This document shows positions 20,884 to 31,211 of a DNA stretch of 64,000 bases, in pieces. Within the stretch, counting starts at the first letter, position 1. Every line of letters starts with the position of its first letter. Both the position numbers and the translations under genes were made by a program. The notes under the pieces were generated by a model. The model did not search any database. It worked only from the letters and a program-made list of their open reading frames with translations, and was not told the DNA's origin. The DNA is from Acinetobacter sp. ANC 7912 (GTDB lineage Bacteria; Pseudomonadota; Gammaproteobacteria; Pseudomonadales; Moraxellaceae), in the NCBI RefSeq assembly GCF_039862785.1, contig NZ_CP156795.1, positions 744,001-808,000 on the forward strand, given 5' to 3'.

Positions 20884-21795
20884 ATGTATAAACCTGTCGT
20901 ACTGATTACCGGCGCCAGCGGTTTTATCGGTCAATATACCGTCCAGCATTTTCTTGGCATGGATTATCATGTAATTGGTCTGACCCGTGAACGGCACCGG
21001 ATCGACATGCATCCAGATTTTGAATGGATTCATGATTTCGAAGAATTACATAGCCAGCAGATTGACTATGTGGTTAATCTCGCCGGTGAAAATATTGGTG
21101 CCCAGCGCTGGACGGATGAGCGCAAGCAAACGCTGCTCAGCAGTCGTCTCGAGACCACCCGCAGACTGTATGAATTTTTAGAGAAAAACCAGATATTCCC
21201 TAGACGAATCCTGTCGACCTCGGCAGTGGGCTATTATTGCATTGATCCTGAAGAACAATGGCAGCAGGTCTGTACCGAAGAATCGCCACCACAGCCGATT
21301 TTTATGTCACAACTGTGCGCGCAATGGGAAGAATTGGCACTGTCTTATACCGATCAAGATACCAAGATCATGCGTTTTGGTGTGGTACTGGGCAGAAAAG
21401 GTGGGCTGTTACCGCAAATCCTGATGCCGATTAAATTAAATCTGTTTGGCCAGATTGGTAGCGGCCGCCAGCCATTTTCCTGGGTACATATTCAGGATCT
21501 GCTCAGTGTTTTTGATTTCCTGATGCACGAACCGACCACTTCGGATATTTTTAATGTAGTTGCGCCGGAAAAAACCAGCCAGCAGTATTTTAGTCAAACC
21601 GCGGCGCGGGTATTACATCGCAAACCGTTGTTCTGTTTGCCGGGCATTTTTATGAAATGGTTGCTGGGCGAGCAGTCGCAGCTAGTTTTAAATGGTCAGT
21701 ATGTCCAACCCAAAGCGCTGCAAGATGCAGGCTTTGAATTTCAGTTTCCAACCATTAAAGAAGCCTTAACCGATTTAGTGGGTAAGCGCAGTTAA
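20884..21795 (+). CDS. TIGR01777 family NAD(P)-binding epimerase (YfcH-like)
   Basis: Extended short-chain dehydrogenase/epimerase of 303 residues. The nucleotide-binding loop TGASGFIGQY is at residues 9-18. VVNLAGENIGAQRWTDERK, STSAVGYY, the SWVHIQD block and a C-terminal DUF1731-type segment mark the TIGR01777 family. Substrate unknown. The start lies 42 bases beyond the right end of the IS982-family element, so its native promoter has probably been displaced or altered. Its 3' end overlaps thiO, on the other strand, by 21 bases. Confidence 0.88.
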   Translation: MYKPVVLITGASGFIGQYTVQHFLGMDYHVIGLTRERHRIDMHPDFEWIHDFEELHSQQIDYVVNLAGENIGAQRWTDERKQTLLSSRLETTRRLYEFLEKNQIFPRRILSTSAVGYYCIDPEEQWQQVCTEESPPQPIFMSQLCAQWEELALSYTDQDTKIMRFGVVLGRKGGLLPQILMPIKLNLFGQIGSGRQPFSWVHIQDLLSVFDFLMHEPTTSDIFNVVAPEKTSQQYFSQTAARVLHRKPLFCLPGIFMKWLLGEQSQLVLNGQYVQPKALQDAGFEFQFPTIKEALTDLVGKRS

Positions 21796-22896
21796 GTGCT
21801 GCAACTGTTTCGCTGTATAGGCTTGAGGATCAATCAAAGTGGGTTGTCCAAACATCAGCTGCCGGAGCAATAATGCCGAAGCTGGTGCCATACACAGGCC
21901 ATTACGGAAATGGCCGAAATTGGCCCAGCCATTTTTCAGTTGTGGTAACTGACCAATATAGGGAATACCTTTTGGAGAACCGGGACGCAGCCCAGCCCAT
22001 TCCTGCACAATCGGGAAGTCTGCCAGTTCTGGCACCATTTCAAAACAGGCATCCAGAATTTTCTGGCGAATCTCAGTCGCAGGAGTGGTATCAAATCCGA
22101 CTTCACGCATGCTGGAACCACAGACAATATGCCCGTCCTGACGTGGAATCAGATACATAACCCGGTTCATACACATGGTCGGTAGCCAGTGTTCCGGTGT
22201 TTTAAACAAGACCATTTGCCCCTGTACCGGGCGCACCGGAATATCCAGCTTGAGTTGATCTGACCATTGTGCTGACCAGGCACCAGTGGTAAATACGAAC
22301 TGATCGGCTTCAATCCAGTCTCCCTGTTGAGTTTGTACTGCTGCAATTTGATCATCACTAATTTTTATCTGACGTACCGGAGCGTGTTCCAGCCAGGTCA
22401 CTTGTGGATGCTGTTTGAGATAACAGCTAATCGATTGTAGCAGACGAGGGTTGCGGACATTGGCGATCTGCGGGAAATACAGCGCATGTTTAAAGCTGGT
22501 GGAAACCTGCGGATTGATCTGCTCGATCTGTTCCTGTTCGACATACAGCGCTTCCTGCAGCGGTTCCTGATGCTGTTCGGCATAGTGATAGCCGACTTCA
22601 AAATCCTCTTCATCAAAGATCAGCATGCCGGTTTCGTGAATTTCAAAATCGATGCCCGTGATGGGTTTTAGTTTGTCATTCCAGTTCTGATACAGCGGTT
22701 TGGCATATTTGGCCAGATCATTCACCGCTTGAGGGTAACGCCATGGATACATCGGGGAGAGGATGCCGCCACCGGCCCAGGAGGCGGCTTTGCCTGCTTG
22801 CTGTTGATCCAGAATCGTCACTGAACAGCCCTGTTCAATCAGCTCCAGTGCAGTCATGAATCCGTTAATTCCTGCACCGATGATGGCAATATGCAT
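21775..22896 (-). CDS. thiO: Glycine oxidase ThiO-like FAD-dependent oxidoreductase
   Basis: D-amino-acid-oxidase fold of 373 residues. The FAD site is IAIIGAGINGFMTALELIEQG at the N-terminus; ASWAGGGILSPMYPW and the C-terminal GLRPGSPKGIPYIG match glycine oxidase. In thiamine synthesis it makes iminoglycine for the thiazole ring. No thiS, thiG or other thiamine gene is nearby, so the role rests on similarity alone. It is downstream of hemB but separated by a terminator. Confidence 0.8.
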   Translation of the reverse strand: MHIAIIGAGINGFMTALELIEQGCSVTILDQQQAGKAASWAGGGILSPMYPWRYPQAVNDLAKYAKPLYQNWNDKLKPITGIDFEIHETGMLIFDEEDFEVGYHYAEQHQEPLQEALYVEQEQIEQINPQVSTSFKHALYFPQIANVRNPRLLQSISCYLKQHPQVTWLEHAPVRQIKISDDQIAAVQTQQGDWIEADQFVFTTGAWSAQWSDQLKLDIPVRPVQGQMVLFKTPEHWLPTMCMNRVMYLIPRQDGHIVCGSSMREVGFDTTPATEIRQKILDACFEMVPELADFPIVQEWAGLRPGSPKGIPYIGQLPQLKNGWANFGHFRNGLCMAPASALLLRQLMFGQPTLIDPQAYTAKQLQHLTALTH

Positions 22897-22935
22897 CAGG
22901 TTTTCACCTTTATTTCAATCATCAAACAAAACGCA

Positions 22936-22970
22936 AAAAAATGCCTCCCTTGAATTAAGGAAGGCATTTT
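22936..22970 (-). terminator. Rho-independent terminator after hemB
   Basis: AAAATGCCTTCCTT pairs with AAGGGAGGCATTTTTT when read on the minus strand, ending in a T run just after the hemB stop. Confidence 0.85.
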
Positions 22971-22973
22971 GGA

Positions 22974-24065
<1,092 letters not shown>

Positions 24066-24094
24066 TTATTTGATCAAGGTTATTCGAGCAAACT

Positions 24095-24586
24095 ATGACG
24101 GTAGCAGAGAAAAGTTGGACAGGAAATATTGATTTAGGCTCGGATAAGGATGTTCTGTTAGACCAGTTGTGTGCTGCTTTTAATGATTCACCATTCTACA
24201 AATATTGTGGTATGCAAATGCGTGTGGTGGATGGACAGATTGAAGCTTATGTGGAAATGCAAAAGGATTTGATTGGTAATGTGGCATTCCAGATTTTACA
24301 TGGTGGCGTGGCGGCGACCATTTTAGACAGTATCGGCGGCATTACCGCAATGGGCGAGCTGTATAAGAAAGCCAGCCAGGAAGATATGGTTGATACCAGC
24401 CAGAAAGTCTCCCGACTGGCAACGGTGGATATGCGCGTAGATTATCTGGCACCGGGTCGTGGCAAATATTTTACTGCACGTGCGGAAACCCTGCGTCTGG
24501 GTCGTAAAGGCTGCACCATGCGTATGACCCTGATCAATGATGAAGCCAAACCGATCGCGACTGCAATTGCCTCTTACGCGTATTAA
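24095..24586 (+). CDS. Hotdog-fold thioesterase (YigI/PaaI-like)
   Basis: A 163-residue acyl-CoA thioesterase-like protein with the hotdog signature: GNVAFQILHGGVAATILDSIGG, then VDMRVDYLAPGRGKYFTARAE and MRMTLINDEAKPIATAIASY. The HGG motif begins the central helix, as in the PaaI/YigI branch. Substrate unknown. Divergent from hemB, with about 100 bases between starts. Confidence 0.85.
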   Translation: MTVAEKSWTGNIDLGSDKDVLLDQLCAAFNDSPFYKYCGMQMRVVDGQIEAYVEMQKDLIGNVAFQILHGGVAATILDSIGGITAMGELYKKASQEDMVDTSQKVSRLATVDMRVDYLAPGRGKYFTARAETLRLGRKGCTMRMTLINDEAKPIATAIASYAY

Positions 24587-24621
24587 TTTTTTTAATTCAA
24601 AATCATTTTAAAATTTTCGAT

Positions 24622-24653
24622 ACAGGCATTGTTCCAGCAGGAGCAGTGCCTGT
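24622..24653 (+). terminator. Hairpin after the thioesterase gene
   Basis: ACAGGCA-TG pairs with CA-TGCCTGT, with little T run. A weak terminator or a processing hairpin. Confidence 0.4.
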
Positions 24654-24830
24654 CTGCATTTGGAAACTGTAGAGTTACATAATTTTGCTCCAAAAACCGA
24701 TTTTGAGATTAGAATGCGTGACATTTATAGTTTTATGACTTTCTCAGCAAAACCACCTGTCTGTGCCAAGTAAATCAAAAAATGCATGGGCATGTGTGCA
24801 TGACCAAGTCTGTTGGATTTAGGAAAATCA

Positions 24831-25973
24831 ATGACAGATACACAAGAAACCCTGCCAGAAAATACATCGCAGCCTTCTGAGCAAGAGCTAAAAGCCAAAC
24901 GTAAAAAAGCGCTCGGGATCGTTGCCATTCTCATGGCCATTGCGCTGGTGTTGTTTCTGATATGGAAATTCTTCCTGAATAATTCGGTCAGTACTGAAAA
25001 CGCCTATGTTGGTGCAGAAACGGCTTCGGTCACCTCGATGATCAGCGGGCAGGTGGCTGAAGTTTTGGTGCATGATACCCAGGCGGTGAAAAAAGGTGAG
25101 GTACTTGCACGAATTGATGACCGGGATGCACAAATTGCCGTGGCACAGGCGCGTGCTGAGCTGATCAAGGCCAAACGTCAATATAAACAGACTGCGGCCA
25201 ATAGTGGTGCATTAAGTTCACAGATTGGCGTCAGCAGTGATGCCATTCGTAGTGCTGAAGCCCAAGTCGCTCAGGCTCAAGCGGCTGTACGTAAGGCTCA
25301 GGATGAATATAGCCGTCGTGAAAAACTGAGTGCAACGGGGGCAATTTCCAAAGAAGAACTGAGTACTGCGCAAAGTGCCTTGGATACTGCAAAAGCGGGA
25401 CTGGCTTCGGCAGAAGCAGGCTTGGCACAGGCCAAATCCAGCCAGAAAGCAGCACAAAGCAACCTTGCCGCGAATGAAGCGCTGATTCAGGGTGCTAATG
25501 AAAACTCAACGCCAGATGTTTTGGTCGCTGAAGCTAAATTAAAACAAGCTGAACTGGATCTGGAACGTACCGTAATCAAAGCACCTTTTGACGGGGTGGT
25601 TTCACGCCGTTCGATTCAAGTGGGTCAACGTGTCGCACCTGGTACGGTGTTGATGATGGTGGTACCGGTCGATCAGCTCTATGTGGATGCCAACTTCAAG
25701 GAAAGCCAGTTGGAGAAGGTCCGCGTGGGGCAGAAAGCTGAACTGACCTCTGACCTGTATGGAAAATCGGTGAAATATCACGGCACCGTGGTTGGCTTCT
25801 CTGGCGGTACAGGTTCAGCTTTTGCTCTGATTCCGGCTCAGAATGCCACAGGCAACTGGATCAAAGTGGTACAGCGTTTACCAGTGCGTATTCAGCTGGA
25901 TCCGAAAGAACTGACCAAGCATCCGCTACGTGTGGGTCTATCGATGGAAGCTGAAATCCACTTTAAGAAGTAA
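24831..25973 (+). CDS. emrA: EmrA-like membrane fusion protein of a multidrug efflux pump
   Basis: Periplasmic adaptor of a tripartite efflux system, 380 residues. One N-terminal membrane helix (ALGIVAILMAIALVLFLIW, about residues 25-45), then the HlyD lipoyl half-motif with NAYVGAE, a long alanine/glutamine-rich coiled-coil hairpin, the second lipoyl half (LERTVIKAPFDGVVSRR) and a beta-barrel. ATG 24831 has AGGAAAA five bases upstream; a TTG six codons earlier is unlikely. It is six bases from emrB. No MarR/EmrR regulator or outer-membrane channel is adjacent. Confidence 0.92.
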   Translation: MTDTQETLPENTSQPSEQELKAKRKKALGIVAILMAIALVLFLIWKFFLNNSVSTENAYVGAETASVTSMISGQVAEVLVHDTQAVKKGEVLARIDDRDAQIAVAQARAELIKAKRQYKQTAANSGALSSQIGVSSDAIRSAEAQVAQAQAAVRKAQDEYSRREKLSATGAISKEELSTAQSALDTAKAGLASAEAGLAQAKSSQKAAQSNLAANEALIQGANENSTPDVLVAEAKLKQAELDLERTVIKAPFDGVVSRRSIQVGQRVAPGTVLMMVVPVDQLYVDANFKESQLEKVRVGQKAELTSDLYGKSVKYHGTVVGFSGGTGSAFALIPAQNATGNWIKVVQRLPVRIQLDPKELTKHPLRVGLSMEAEIHFKK

Positions 25974-25979
25974 TTCCCA

Positions 25980-27506
25980 ATGAATAAATATGTTCCATAT
26001 GGGAATCTGACTGGCGGCAAGCTGATGCTGGCGGCCTTTGTTCTGGCATTGGCCAATTTCATGGTCGTGCTGGACATGACCATTGCCAATGTCTCGGTGC
26101 CGCATATTACCGGTAGTCTGGCGGTATCCAGCTCGCAAGGCACCTGGGTGATTACATCCTACGCCGTAGCGGAAGCAATCTGTGTCCCATTGACGGGTTG
26201 GCTGGCCGGACGTTTTGGTAGCGTGAAACTGTTTGGTGTCTGCCTGCTTGGTTTTACCCTGTTTTCAGTGATGTGCGGGATTTCCACCAGTCTGGAAATG
26301 CTGGTGTTTTGCCGGATCGGGCAGGGTCTGTTCGGCGGGCCGATCATGCCACTCAGTCAGACTTTGTTACTGCGGATTTTCCCACCAGAAAAGCAATCCC
26401 AGGCCATGGGGATGTGGGCGATGACAACTGTGGTAGGGCCAATTCTAGGTCCGATTCTCGGTGGTACCATCAGTGATAACCTGTCTTGGCACTGGATTTT
26501 CTTTATCAATATTCCAGTGGGTCTGTTCTGTGGTCTGATGGCGTTGAAACTGCTCAAGCCAGCAGAAACCCTAACCAATAGCTTGAATATCGATAAAGGT
26601 GGTCTGTTCCTGCTGATCCTGTGGATTGGTGCATTGCAGTTGATGCTGGATCTCGGTCATGAACATGACTGGTTTAGCAGTTCCTTTATCGGCACCTTGG
26701 CAGTGATCGCTTTTGTTGGTCTGATCATTTTCACCATCTGGGAACTGACCGAACGCCATCCTATCGTGGATATCAGTATTTTCCGTTACCGGGGCTTTAC
26801 CTTTGCCGTGCTGGCACTGGCCTTTGCCTTTGGTGCCTTTTTCTCTAGTATTGTGCTGATTCCGCAATGGGTACAGATTAACTTGGGCTATACGGCGACT
26901 TGGGCAGGTTACCTGACCGCGACCATGGGCTTTGGCAGTCTGTTGATGTCACCGATTGTGGCAAAACTGGCAACCAAATATGACCAGCGGATTCTGGCGA
27001 GTTTTGGTCTGACTTTACTGGCTGGGGTGACCCTGATGCGGGCTTTCTGGACCAGCGATGCTGATTTTATGGCGTTAGCGTGGCCGCAAATCCTGCAAGG
27101 TTTTGCAGTGCCGTTTTTCTTTATTCCACTGTCGAATATGGCGTTGGCTTCAGTGCTGCCGCAGGAAATGCCATCAGCAGCCGGTTTGATGAACTTCCTG
27201 CGTACTATGGCGGGTGCAATTGGTGCTTCAATTGCGGTGACCATTTGGGATGATCACAGTAAAGTGGCACGTAGCGAGCTGGTGGGTAAACTGAATGTTG
27301 ATGAAACCCAGAATGCCTTGATGGCACAGGGCATGAGTTCGGATAGTGCCTTGGGCTATATTTCTAGTCTGGTGGATAAAGAGGCTTTGACCTTATCCGC
27401 CAATCATTTGTTTCTGATACTGGCATTGGTTTTTATCTTCGCCGCTTGTTTGGTCTGGCTGGCACCACGACCGAAAGCCGGGGTTGGTGGTATGCCATCA
27501 CATTAA
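25980..27506 (+). CDS. emrB: EmrB-like multidrug transporter, DHA2 family (14 membrane helices)
   Basis: Major facilitator of 508 residues, proton antiporter partner of EmrA. Motif D1-like NFMVVLDMTIANVSVPHI in helix 1, motif A GWLAGRFGSVKLF in the first loop, and motif C in GPILGPILGGTISD in helix 5. WHWIFFINIPVG is typical of DHA2 drug pumps. Length fits 14 helices. Co-transcribed with emrA and followed by a strong terminator. Confidence 0.94.
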   Translation: MNKYVPYGNLTGGKLMLAAFVLALANFMVVLDMTIANVSVPHITGSLAVSSSQGTWVITSYAVAEAICVPLTGWLAGRFGSVKLFGVCLLGFTLFSVMCGISTSLEMLVFCRIGQGLFGGPIMPLSQTLLLRIFPPEKQSQAMGMWAMTTVVGPILGPILGGTISDNLSWHWIFFINIPVGLFCGLMALKLLKPAETLTNSLNIDKGGLFLLILWIGALQLMLDLGHEHDWFSSSFIGTLAVIAFVGLIIFTIWELTERHPIVDISIFRYRGFTFAVLALAFAFGAFFSSIVLIPQWVQINLGYTATWAGYLTATMGFGSLLMSPIVAKLATKYDQRILASFGLTLLAGVTLMRAFWTSDADFMALAWPQILQGFAVPFFFIPLSNMALASVLPQEMPSAAGLMNFLRTMAGAIGASIAVTIWDDHSKVARSELVGKLNVDETQNALMAQGMSSDSALGYISSLVDKEALTLSANHLFLILALVFIFAACLVWLAPRPKAGVGGMPSH

Positions 27507-27518
27507 AATTTTCAAAAT

Positions 27519-27549
27519 AAAAAACCGCTGCACAGTCAGCGGTTTTTTT
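27519..27549. terminator. Bidirectional terminator between emrB and glpK
   Basis: AAAAACCGCTG pairs with CAGCGGTTTTT around CACAGT, between converging genes. Confidence 0.9.
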
Positions 27550-27555
27550 AAAGGC

Positions 27556-29040
27556 TTATAAGTCTGATTTGGCTCGTTTCAAGGCATTCTGCCATTTGGC
27601 CAGATGGGCTTCACGTTCATCAGTTTGCATTTTCGGTTCAAAAGCGCGTTCTAACTGCCAGGACTGGGCGATTTCATCCAGGCTGGAAAATACGCCTGAT
27701 TTCAACCCTGCCATGGCTGCCGCGCCCCAAGCGGTGGATTCCAACATTTTCGGACGCAGCACTGGCACATTCAGTAGATCAGCCTGAAACTGCATCAGGG
27801 TATCATTTGCGCTGGCACCGCCATCGACACGCAGTTCCTTTAAGGGATGGGTAATGTCGGATTGCATGGCGGTTAGTACATCGGAGACCTGAAAGGCGAT
27901 GGATTCCAAAGCTGCTCGGGCAATATGGGCTTTATTGGTTCCGCGGGACATACCACACAGCAGCGCACGGGCTTCGCTATCCCAGTGCGGCGCACCGAGT
28001 CCGGTAAAGGCTGGCACCAAGACCACGCCGTCGGTATCCGGTACCTTGCAGGCCAGTTTTTCTACCTCTGAACTTTTTTGAATGATGCCTAGACCATCAC
28101 GTAGCCATTGCACCACCGCGCCGGCCATAAATACGCTGCCTTCTAAGGCATAAGTCGTTTGATCCTGAGCTTGCCAGGCAAGGGTAGAGAGTAATTTGTT
28201 GTGACTGAGCTGAATGTCATGACCGGTATTAAACAGCATAAAACAGCCAGTGCCGTAAGTATTTTTGGCTGAGCCGACTTCAAAACAGGACTGGCCGAAC
28301 AGGGCAGACTGCTGATCCCCTAAAATCCCGGTAATTGGAATATTGGCGCCGAGCAGACCAGAGGCGGTGTCAGCAATATAACTGTCCGATGCAATGATTT
28401 TGGGTAGTACCGAAGCTGGGATATTAAACAGATTGAGCAGCTCTTCATCCCAAGTTTGGGTGTGGAGGTTCATGAGCATGGTACGTGAAGCATTGCTAGC
28501 TTCAATGACATGCTCGGCACCTTGGGTCAGGTTCCAGATCAGCCAGCTATCCATGGTGCCAAATGCGACATGGCCTTGTTCTGCCAGCTCACGCAAGCCT
28601 TCAACATTTTCTAATAACCAGACCAGTTTTCCCGCACTGAAATAGGGGTCAATACGCAGGCCGGTTTTCTGTTGTACGCGCTCCATCTGACCCTGCTGGA
28701 TCAGCTGATTACACCAGTCCGTCGCACGGCGGTCCTGCCAGACAATGGCCGGGGCGAGTGGTTTGCCAGTTCGCTTATCCCAGACTGCTGTGGTTTCACG
28801 CTGGTTGGTGAGTCCAATGGCTTTAATATCTTTCGCGAGAATACGGGCGGAGGCAATCGCCTGTTGTACCACACCAATCTGAGTGGTCCAGATTTCCATG
28901 GCATCTTGTTCTACCCAGCCGGAATGTGGGGTCTGGATATGAATTTCCCGTTGAGCCGTCGCTTGAACCTGTCCATGTTCATTAAAAATAATCGCACGAC
29001 TGGAAGTCGTTCCTTGATCGAGGGCGAGTAAAAAGCTCAT
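27556..29040 (-). CDS. glpK: Glycerol kinase
   Basis: FGGY-family kinase making sn-glycerol 3-phosphate from glycerol. N-terminal ATP motif LLALDQGTTSSRAI, the substrate loop TNQRETTAVWDKRTG, GILGDQQSALFGQ, and the C-terminal adenosine motif LRVDGGASANDTLMQ. Length 494 is normal. It stands alone: no glpF, glpD or glpR is adjacent. Its upstream region is shared, divergently, with ssrA. Confidence 0.96.
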   Translation of the reverse strand: MSFLLALDQGTTSSRAIIFNEHGQVQATAQREIHIQTPHSGWVEQDAMEIWTTQIGVVQQAIASARILAKDIKAIGLTNQRETTAVWDKRTGKPLAPAIVWQDRRATDWCNQLIQQGQMERVQQKTGLRIDPYFSAGKLVWLLENVEGLRELAEQGHVAFGTMDSWLIWNLTQGAEHVIEASNASRTMLMNLHTQTWDEELLNLFNIPASVLPKIIASDSYIADTASGLLGANIPITGILGDQQSALFGQSCFEVGSAKNTYGTGCFMLFNTGHDIQLSHNKLLSTLAWQAQDQTTYALEGSVFMAGAVVQWLRDGLGIIQKSSEVEKLACKVPDTDGVVLVPAFTGLGAPHWDSEARALLCGMSRGTNKAHIARAALESIAFQVSDVLTAMQSDITHPLKELRVDGGASANDTLMQFQADLLNVPVLRPKMLESTAWGAAAMAGLKSGVFSSLDEIAQSWQLERAFEPKMQTDEREAHLAKWQNALKRAKSDL

Positions 29041-29152
29041 AATTTTTTCTATAGGATGACTTGAAAAAGAAAAGTTTAGCTCAATAAAGTAACTGAGCGC
29101 ATCGAAAAGTGTAATTGTGTAGAAAATGCATCGTATTTTTTGCCAGTTGTGC

Positions 29153-29158
29153 TATGAT
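29153..29158 (+). promoter_or_regulatory. Extended -10 element of the ssrA promoter
   Basis: TATGAT is preceded by TG one base upstream (TGC-TATGAT), an extended -10. No good -35 hexamer is seen at 17 bases. The mature RNA starts 13 bases after it, leaving a short leader to be processed. Confidence 0.5.
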
Positions 29159-29171
29159 TGCTCATACATCT

Positions 29172-29531
29172 GGGGATGTTCTTGGCTTCGACGCCGATGA
29201 TGAAACTCATAGATGCATGCCGAGAGCGCATTTTCTCTCGTAAATCAAATTTGCATTTAAATAGTCGCAAACGACGAAACTTACGCTCTAGCTGCCTAAG
29301 GGCAGCTTGTCCGCATCCCTGAATACTTGTGGTTAGGGGTCCCGACTGAAGCGAACGCACACAAGTCCGTATAGAGTCAAGCCTCGGGGCTTTATACCAA
29401 ACTTAGAGGATCGCACCTTGAACCCTGTTCGTCGGGTCTCTGGGTGTTAAAATAATAGACGATATCTAAGCATGTAGTATTCTCGAGCGTAGTGTTGGCG
29501 GACGCGGGTTCAACTCCCGCCATCTCCACCA
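29172..29531 (+). ncRNA. ssrA: Transfer-messenger RNA (tmRNA)
   Basis: Rescues stalled ribosomes and tags the unfinished protein for proteolysis. The 5' GGGGATG pairs with the 3' CATCTCC to form the acceptor stem, followed by ACCA. GGTTCAACTCCCGCC is the T arm. The resume codon GCA starts at 29267 and the tag reads ANDETYALAA, ending at TAA 29297-29299. Length 360 and the tag are typical of Acinetobacter. The 3' end is a common integrase target, and an integrase remnant lies just downstream. Confidence 0.97.
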
Positions 29532-29562
29532 AAATTCAATTCAGAGAAGTTCGACTGAATGT

Positions 29563-29600
29563 AAAAAAGCCTTTAAACTCAACGTTTAAGGGCTTTTTTA
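29563..29600 (+). terminator. Rho-independent terminator of ssrA
   Basis: AAAAGCC-TTTAAAC pairs with GTTTAA-GGGCTTTTTT around TCAAC, about 30 bases after the tmRNA 3' end. Confidence 0.85.
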
Positions 29601-29660
29601 TTGGCTGTATTGTCCGATCCGGTCCTAAGCTGTGTGACCCAATTTTTGCCTTCAGTGGGT

Positions 29661-29688
29661 AATTATTGGGAAAATTTACCCAATAATT
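29661..29688. repeat. Perfect 10-bp inverted repeat before the integrase stub
   Basis: AATTATTGGG and CCCAATAATT are separated by eight bases, 27 bases before the integrase start codon. It could be an operator for the integrase or part of the attachment-site region. Confidence 0.45.
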
Positions 29689-29714
29689 TTACGATTGATA
29701 AAGGGTAAATACAC

Positions 29715-29975
29715 ATGAAACTCACCGATACTGAATGTAGAAAAGCGACACCAAAAGAAAAACGATATCGTCTGTCAGATGAGAATGGTCTGTCACTTCT
29801 TGTGACGCCAGCAGGACAAAAATACTGGAATGTACGTTATACCGTTCATGGTGAACGTAAGTCAGAGTCGCTTGGTCCATATCCTGATATGAGTTTAAAG
29901 AAAGCAAGGGAGCTTGCACTTGAACTCAAATACAAACTGAACCGTACCGGGTTTGTCGGAGACTTTTTTATTTAA
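29715..29975 (+). pseudogene. Truncated tyrosine integrase (N-terminal DUF4102 part), cut by an IS3-family element
   Basis: The first 74 or so codons match the N-terminal arm-binding domain of P4-type integrases: MKLTDTECRKATPKEKRYR, GLSLLVTPAGQKYW, and LGPYPDMSLKKARELALEL. The native sequence stops at 29937, where the IS begins; the remaining codons are read from the IS end. No catalytic domain is present on the far side. Joining the flanks across the IS gives an in-frame TAG almost at once, so the gene was shortened before or during the insertion event. Its place just after ssrA is classic for such integrases. Confidence 0.85.
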
Positions 29976-29976
29976 G

Positions 29977-30894
29977 TTAGGCCACCTGACCTAACGGGTT
30001 AATCTTATCATAGTACATTGCTTCAAACTCAAAAGGCGATACATAACCCAGTGCACTGTGTACACGCTTTTTATTGAACCAATCTACCCAATTTAATGTC
30101 GCAAGTTGTACATCTGCTAAACCTTGCCAATCTGCTTTTAGATATTCAATCACCTCTGTTTTGTATAAGCCATTCACCGTTTCAGCCAAAGCATTATCGT
30201 ATGAATCACCAGTCGTACCGACTGATGCTCGTAAATTTGCAGCTTCTAAACGATTGGTATAGCGAATGGAAAGATATTGCACACCTCTGTCGGAATGATG
30301 AATCACATTCTTTGGCATGCCGCGATCATGCAATGCTTGCTCCAATGCATCGAGCACCATATCTGTATTCATCCGTGTAGATACTTTCCATCCAACAATT
30401 GCTCGTGAAAACACATCAATAATAAAGGCGGTATAGACCCAGCCTGAATGAGTTTGAATATACGTAAAGTCACCGACCCATAGTTGGTTTGGATGATCAG
30501 CACTAAAATTACGTTTCACTAAATCATCTGCCCGTTTTTGGTCATCCCGGCTACGGGTAGTTTGTTTATTCTTACCGCGCCAAACACCTTGTATACCTAG
30601 CTTCTGCATCAATCGAGCAACTGTACAACGTGCAATCACATAGCCTTCACGTTTCAGTTGTTGCCAGACCTTACGCACACCGTATCGACCTGAACTTTCT
30701 TTCCAAATTCGTTTAATCTCCTCAGCATGATGCAAGTCATGTAAATCTCGCTTTGCTCGATGTTCCCTTGCGAAGCAATGCTTCTCATCGCAGAGATCTA
30801 GAGTCCGGTAATAGGTTGAAGGTGCGATCGGTAAAATTCTACAAATCGCCTCGACTCCGTACAGCTCTTTATTATTATGGATAAAATCCACCAT
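29977..30894 (-). CDS. IS3 family transposase OrfB (DDE catalytic part)
   Basis: A 305-residue rve-type integrase core. N-terminal HTH_21-like segment (ESSGRYGVRKVWQQLKREG), then catalytic Asp in LWVGDFTYIQT, Asp in IHHSDRGVQY and Glu in SYDNALAETVNGLYKTE; the end matches VHSALGYVSPFEFE. Its ATG overlaps the orfA stop by one base (TAATG). A fused OrfAB would need a -1 frameshift; T-TTT-TTC near the end of orfA is a possible slip site. Confidence 0.93.
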   Translation of the reverse strand: MVDFIHNNKELYGVEAICRILPIAPSTYYRTLDLCDEKHCFAREHRAKRDLHDLHHAEEIKRIWKESSGRYGVRKVWQQLKREGYVIARCTVARLMQKLGIQGVWRGKNKQTTRSRDDQKRADDLVKRNFSADHPNQLWVGDFTYIQTHSGWVYTAFIIDVFSRAIVGWKVSTRMNTDMVLDALEQALHDRGMPKNVIHHSDRGVQYLSIRYTNRLEAANLRASVGTTGDSYDNALAETVNGLYKTEVIEYLKADWQGLADVQLATLNWVDWFNKKRVHSALGYVSPFEFEAMYYDKINPLGQVA

Positions 30895-31211
30895 TATTTG
30901 TGTGGGCGGTCGAGCTCCGCCTGGGCGAAAAAAGCGGCTGCTTTACGTAGAATCTCATTGGCGCGTTGCAGTTCTTTATTTTCGCGTTCGAGTTGTTTGA
31001 TACGTTCTTGGTCTGAAAGCTGCTGTACTTTAACTGGATTTTGTTTATCTAAATATTTTTGATACCAAACACGTAGTGTTTCAGGAGTACAACCTATCTT
31101 GGGAGCAATAGCGGTGATCGCAGCCCAATTCGATGGATAATCTTTTTCAGATTCAATCAATAATTGAACCGCTCTTTCTCTGATTTCAGGGGTATATTTT
31201 AATTTTGTCAT
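30894..31211 (-). CDS. IS3 family transposase OrfA (DNA-binding part)
   Basis: A 105-residue protein with an N-terminal helix-turn-helix (YTPEIRERAVQLLIESEKDYPSNWAAITAIAPKIG split over two helices) and a C-terminal leucine-rich coiled coil (RIKQLERENKELQRANEIL) that mediates multimerisation. Overlaps orfB by one base. Confidence 0.92.
   Translation of the reverse strand: MTKLKYTPEIRERAVQLLIESEKDYPSNWAAITAIAPKIGCTPETLRVWYQKYLDKQNPVKVQQLSDQERIKQLERENKELQRANEILRKAAAFFAQAELDRPHK

Noticed and set aside
29172..29531. A tRNA gene at the 3' end suggested by GGTTCAACTCCCGCC and CCA
   Set aside because: This is the tRNA-like domain of tmRNA; the tag reading frame ANDETYALAA lies within it.
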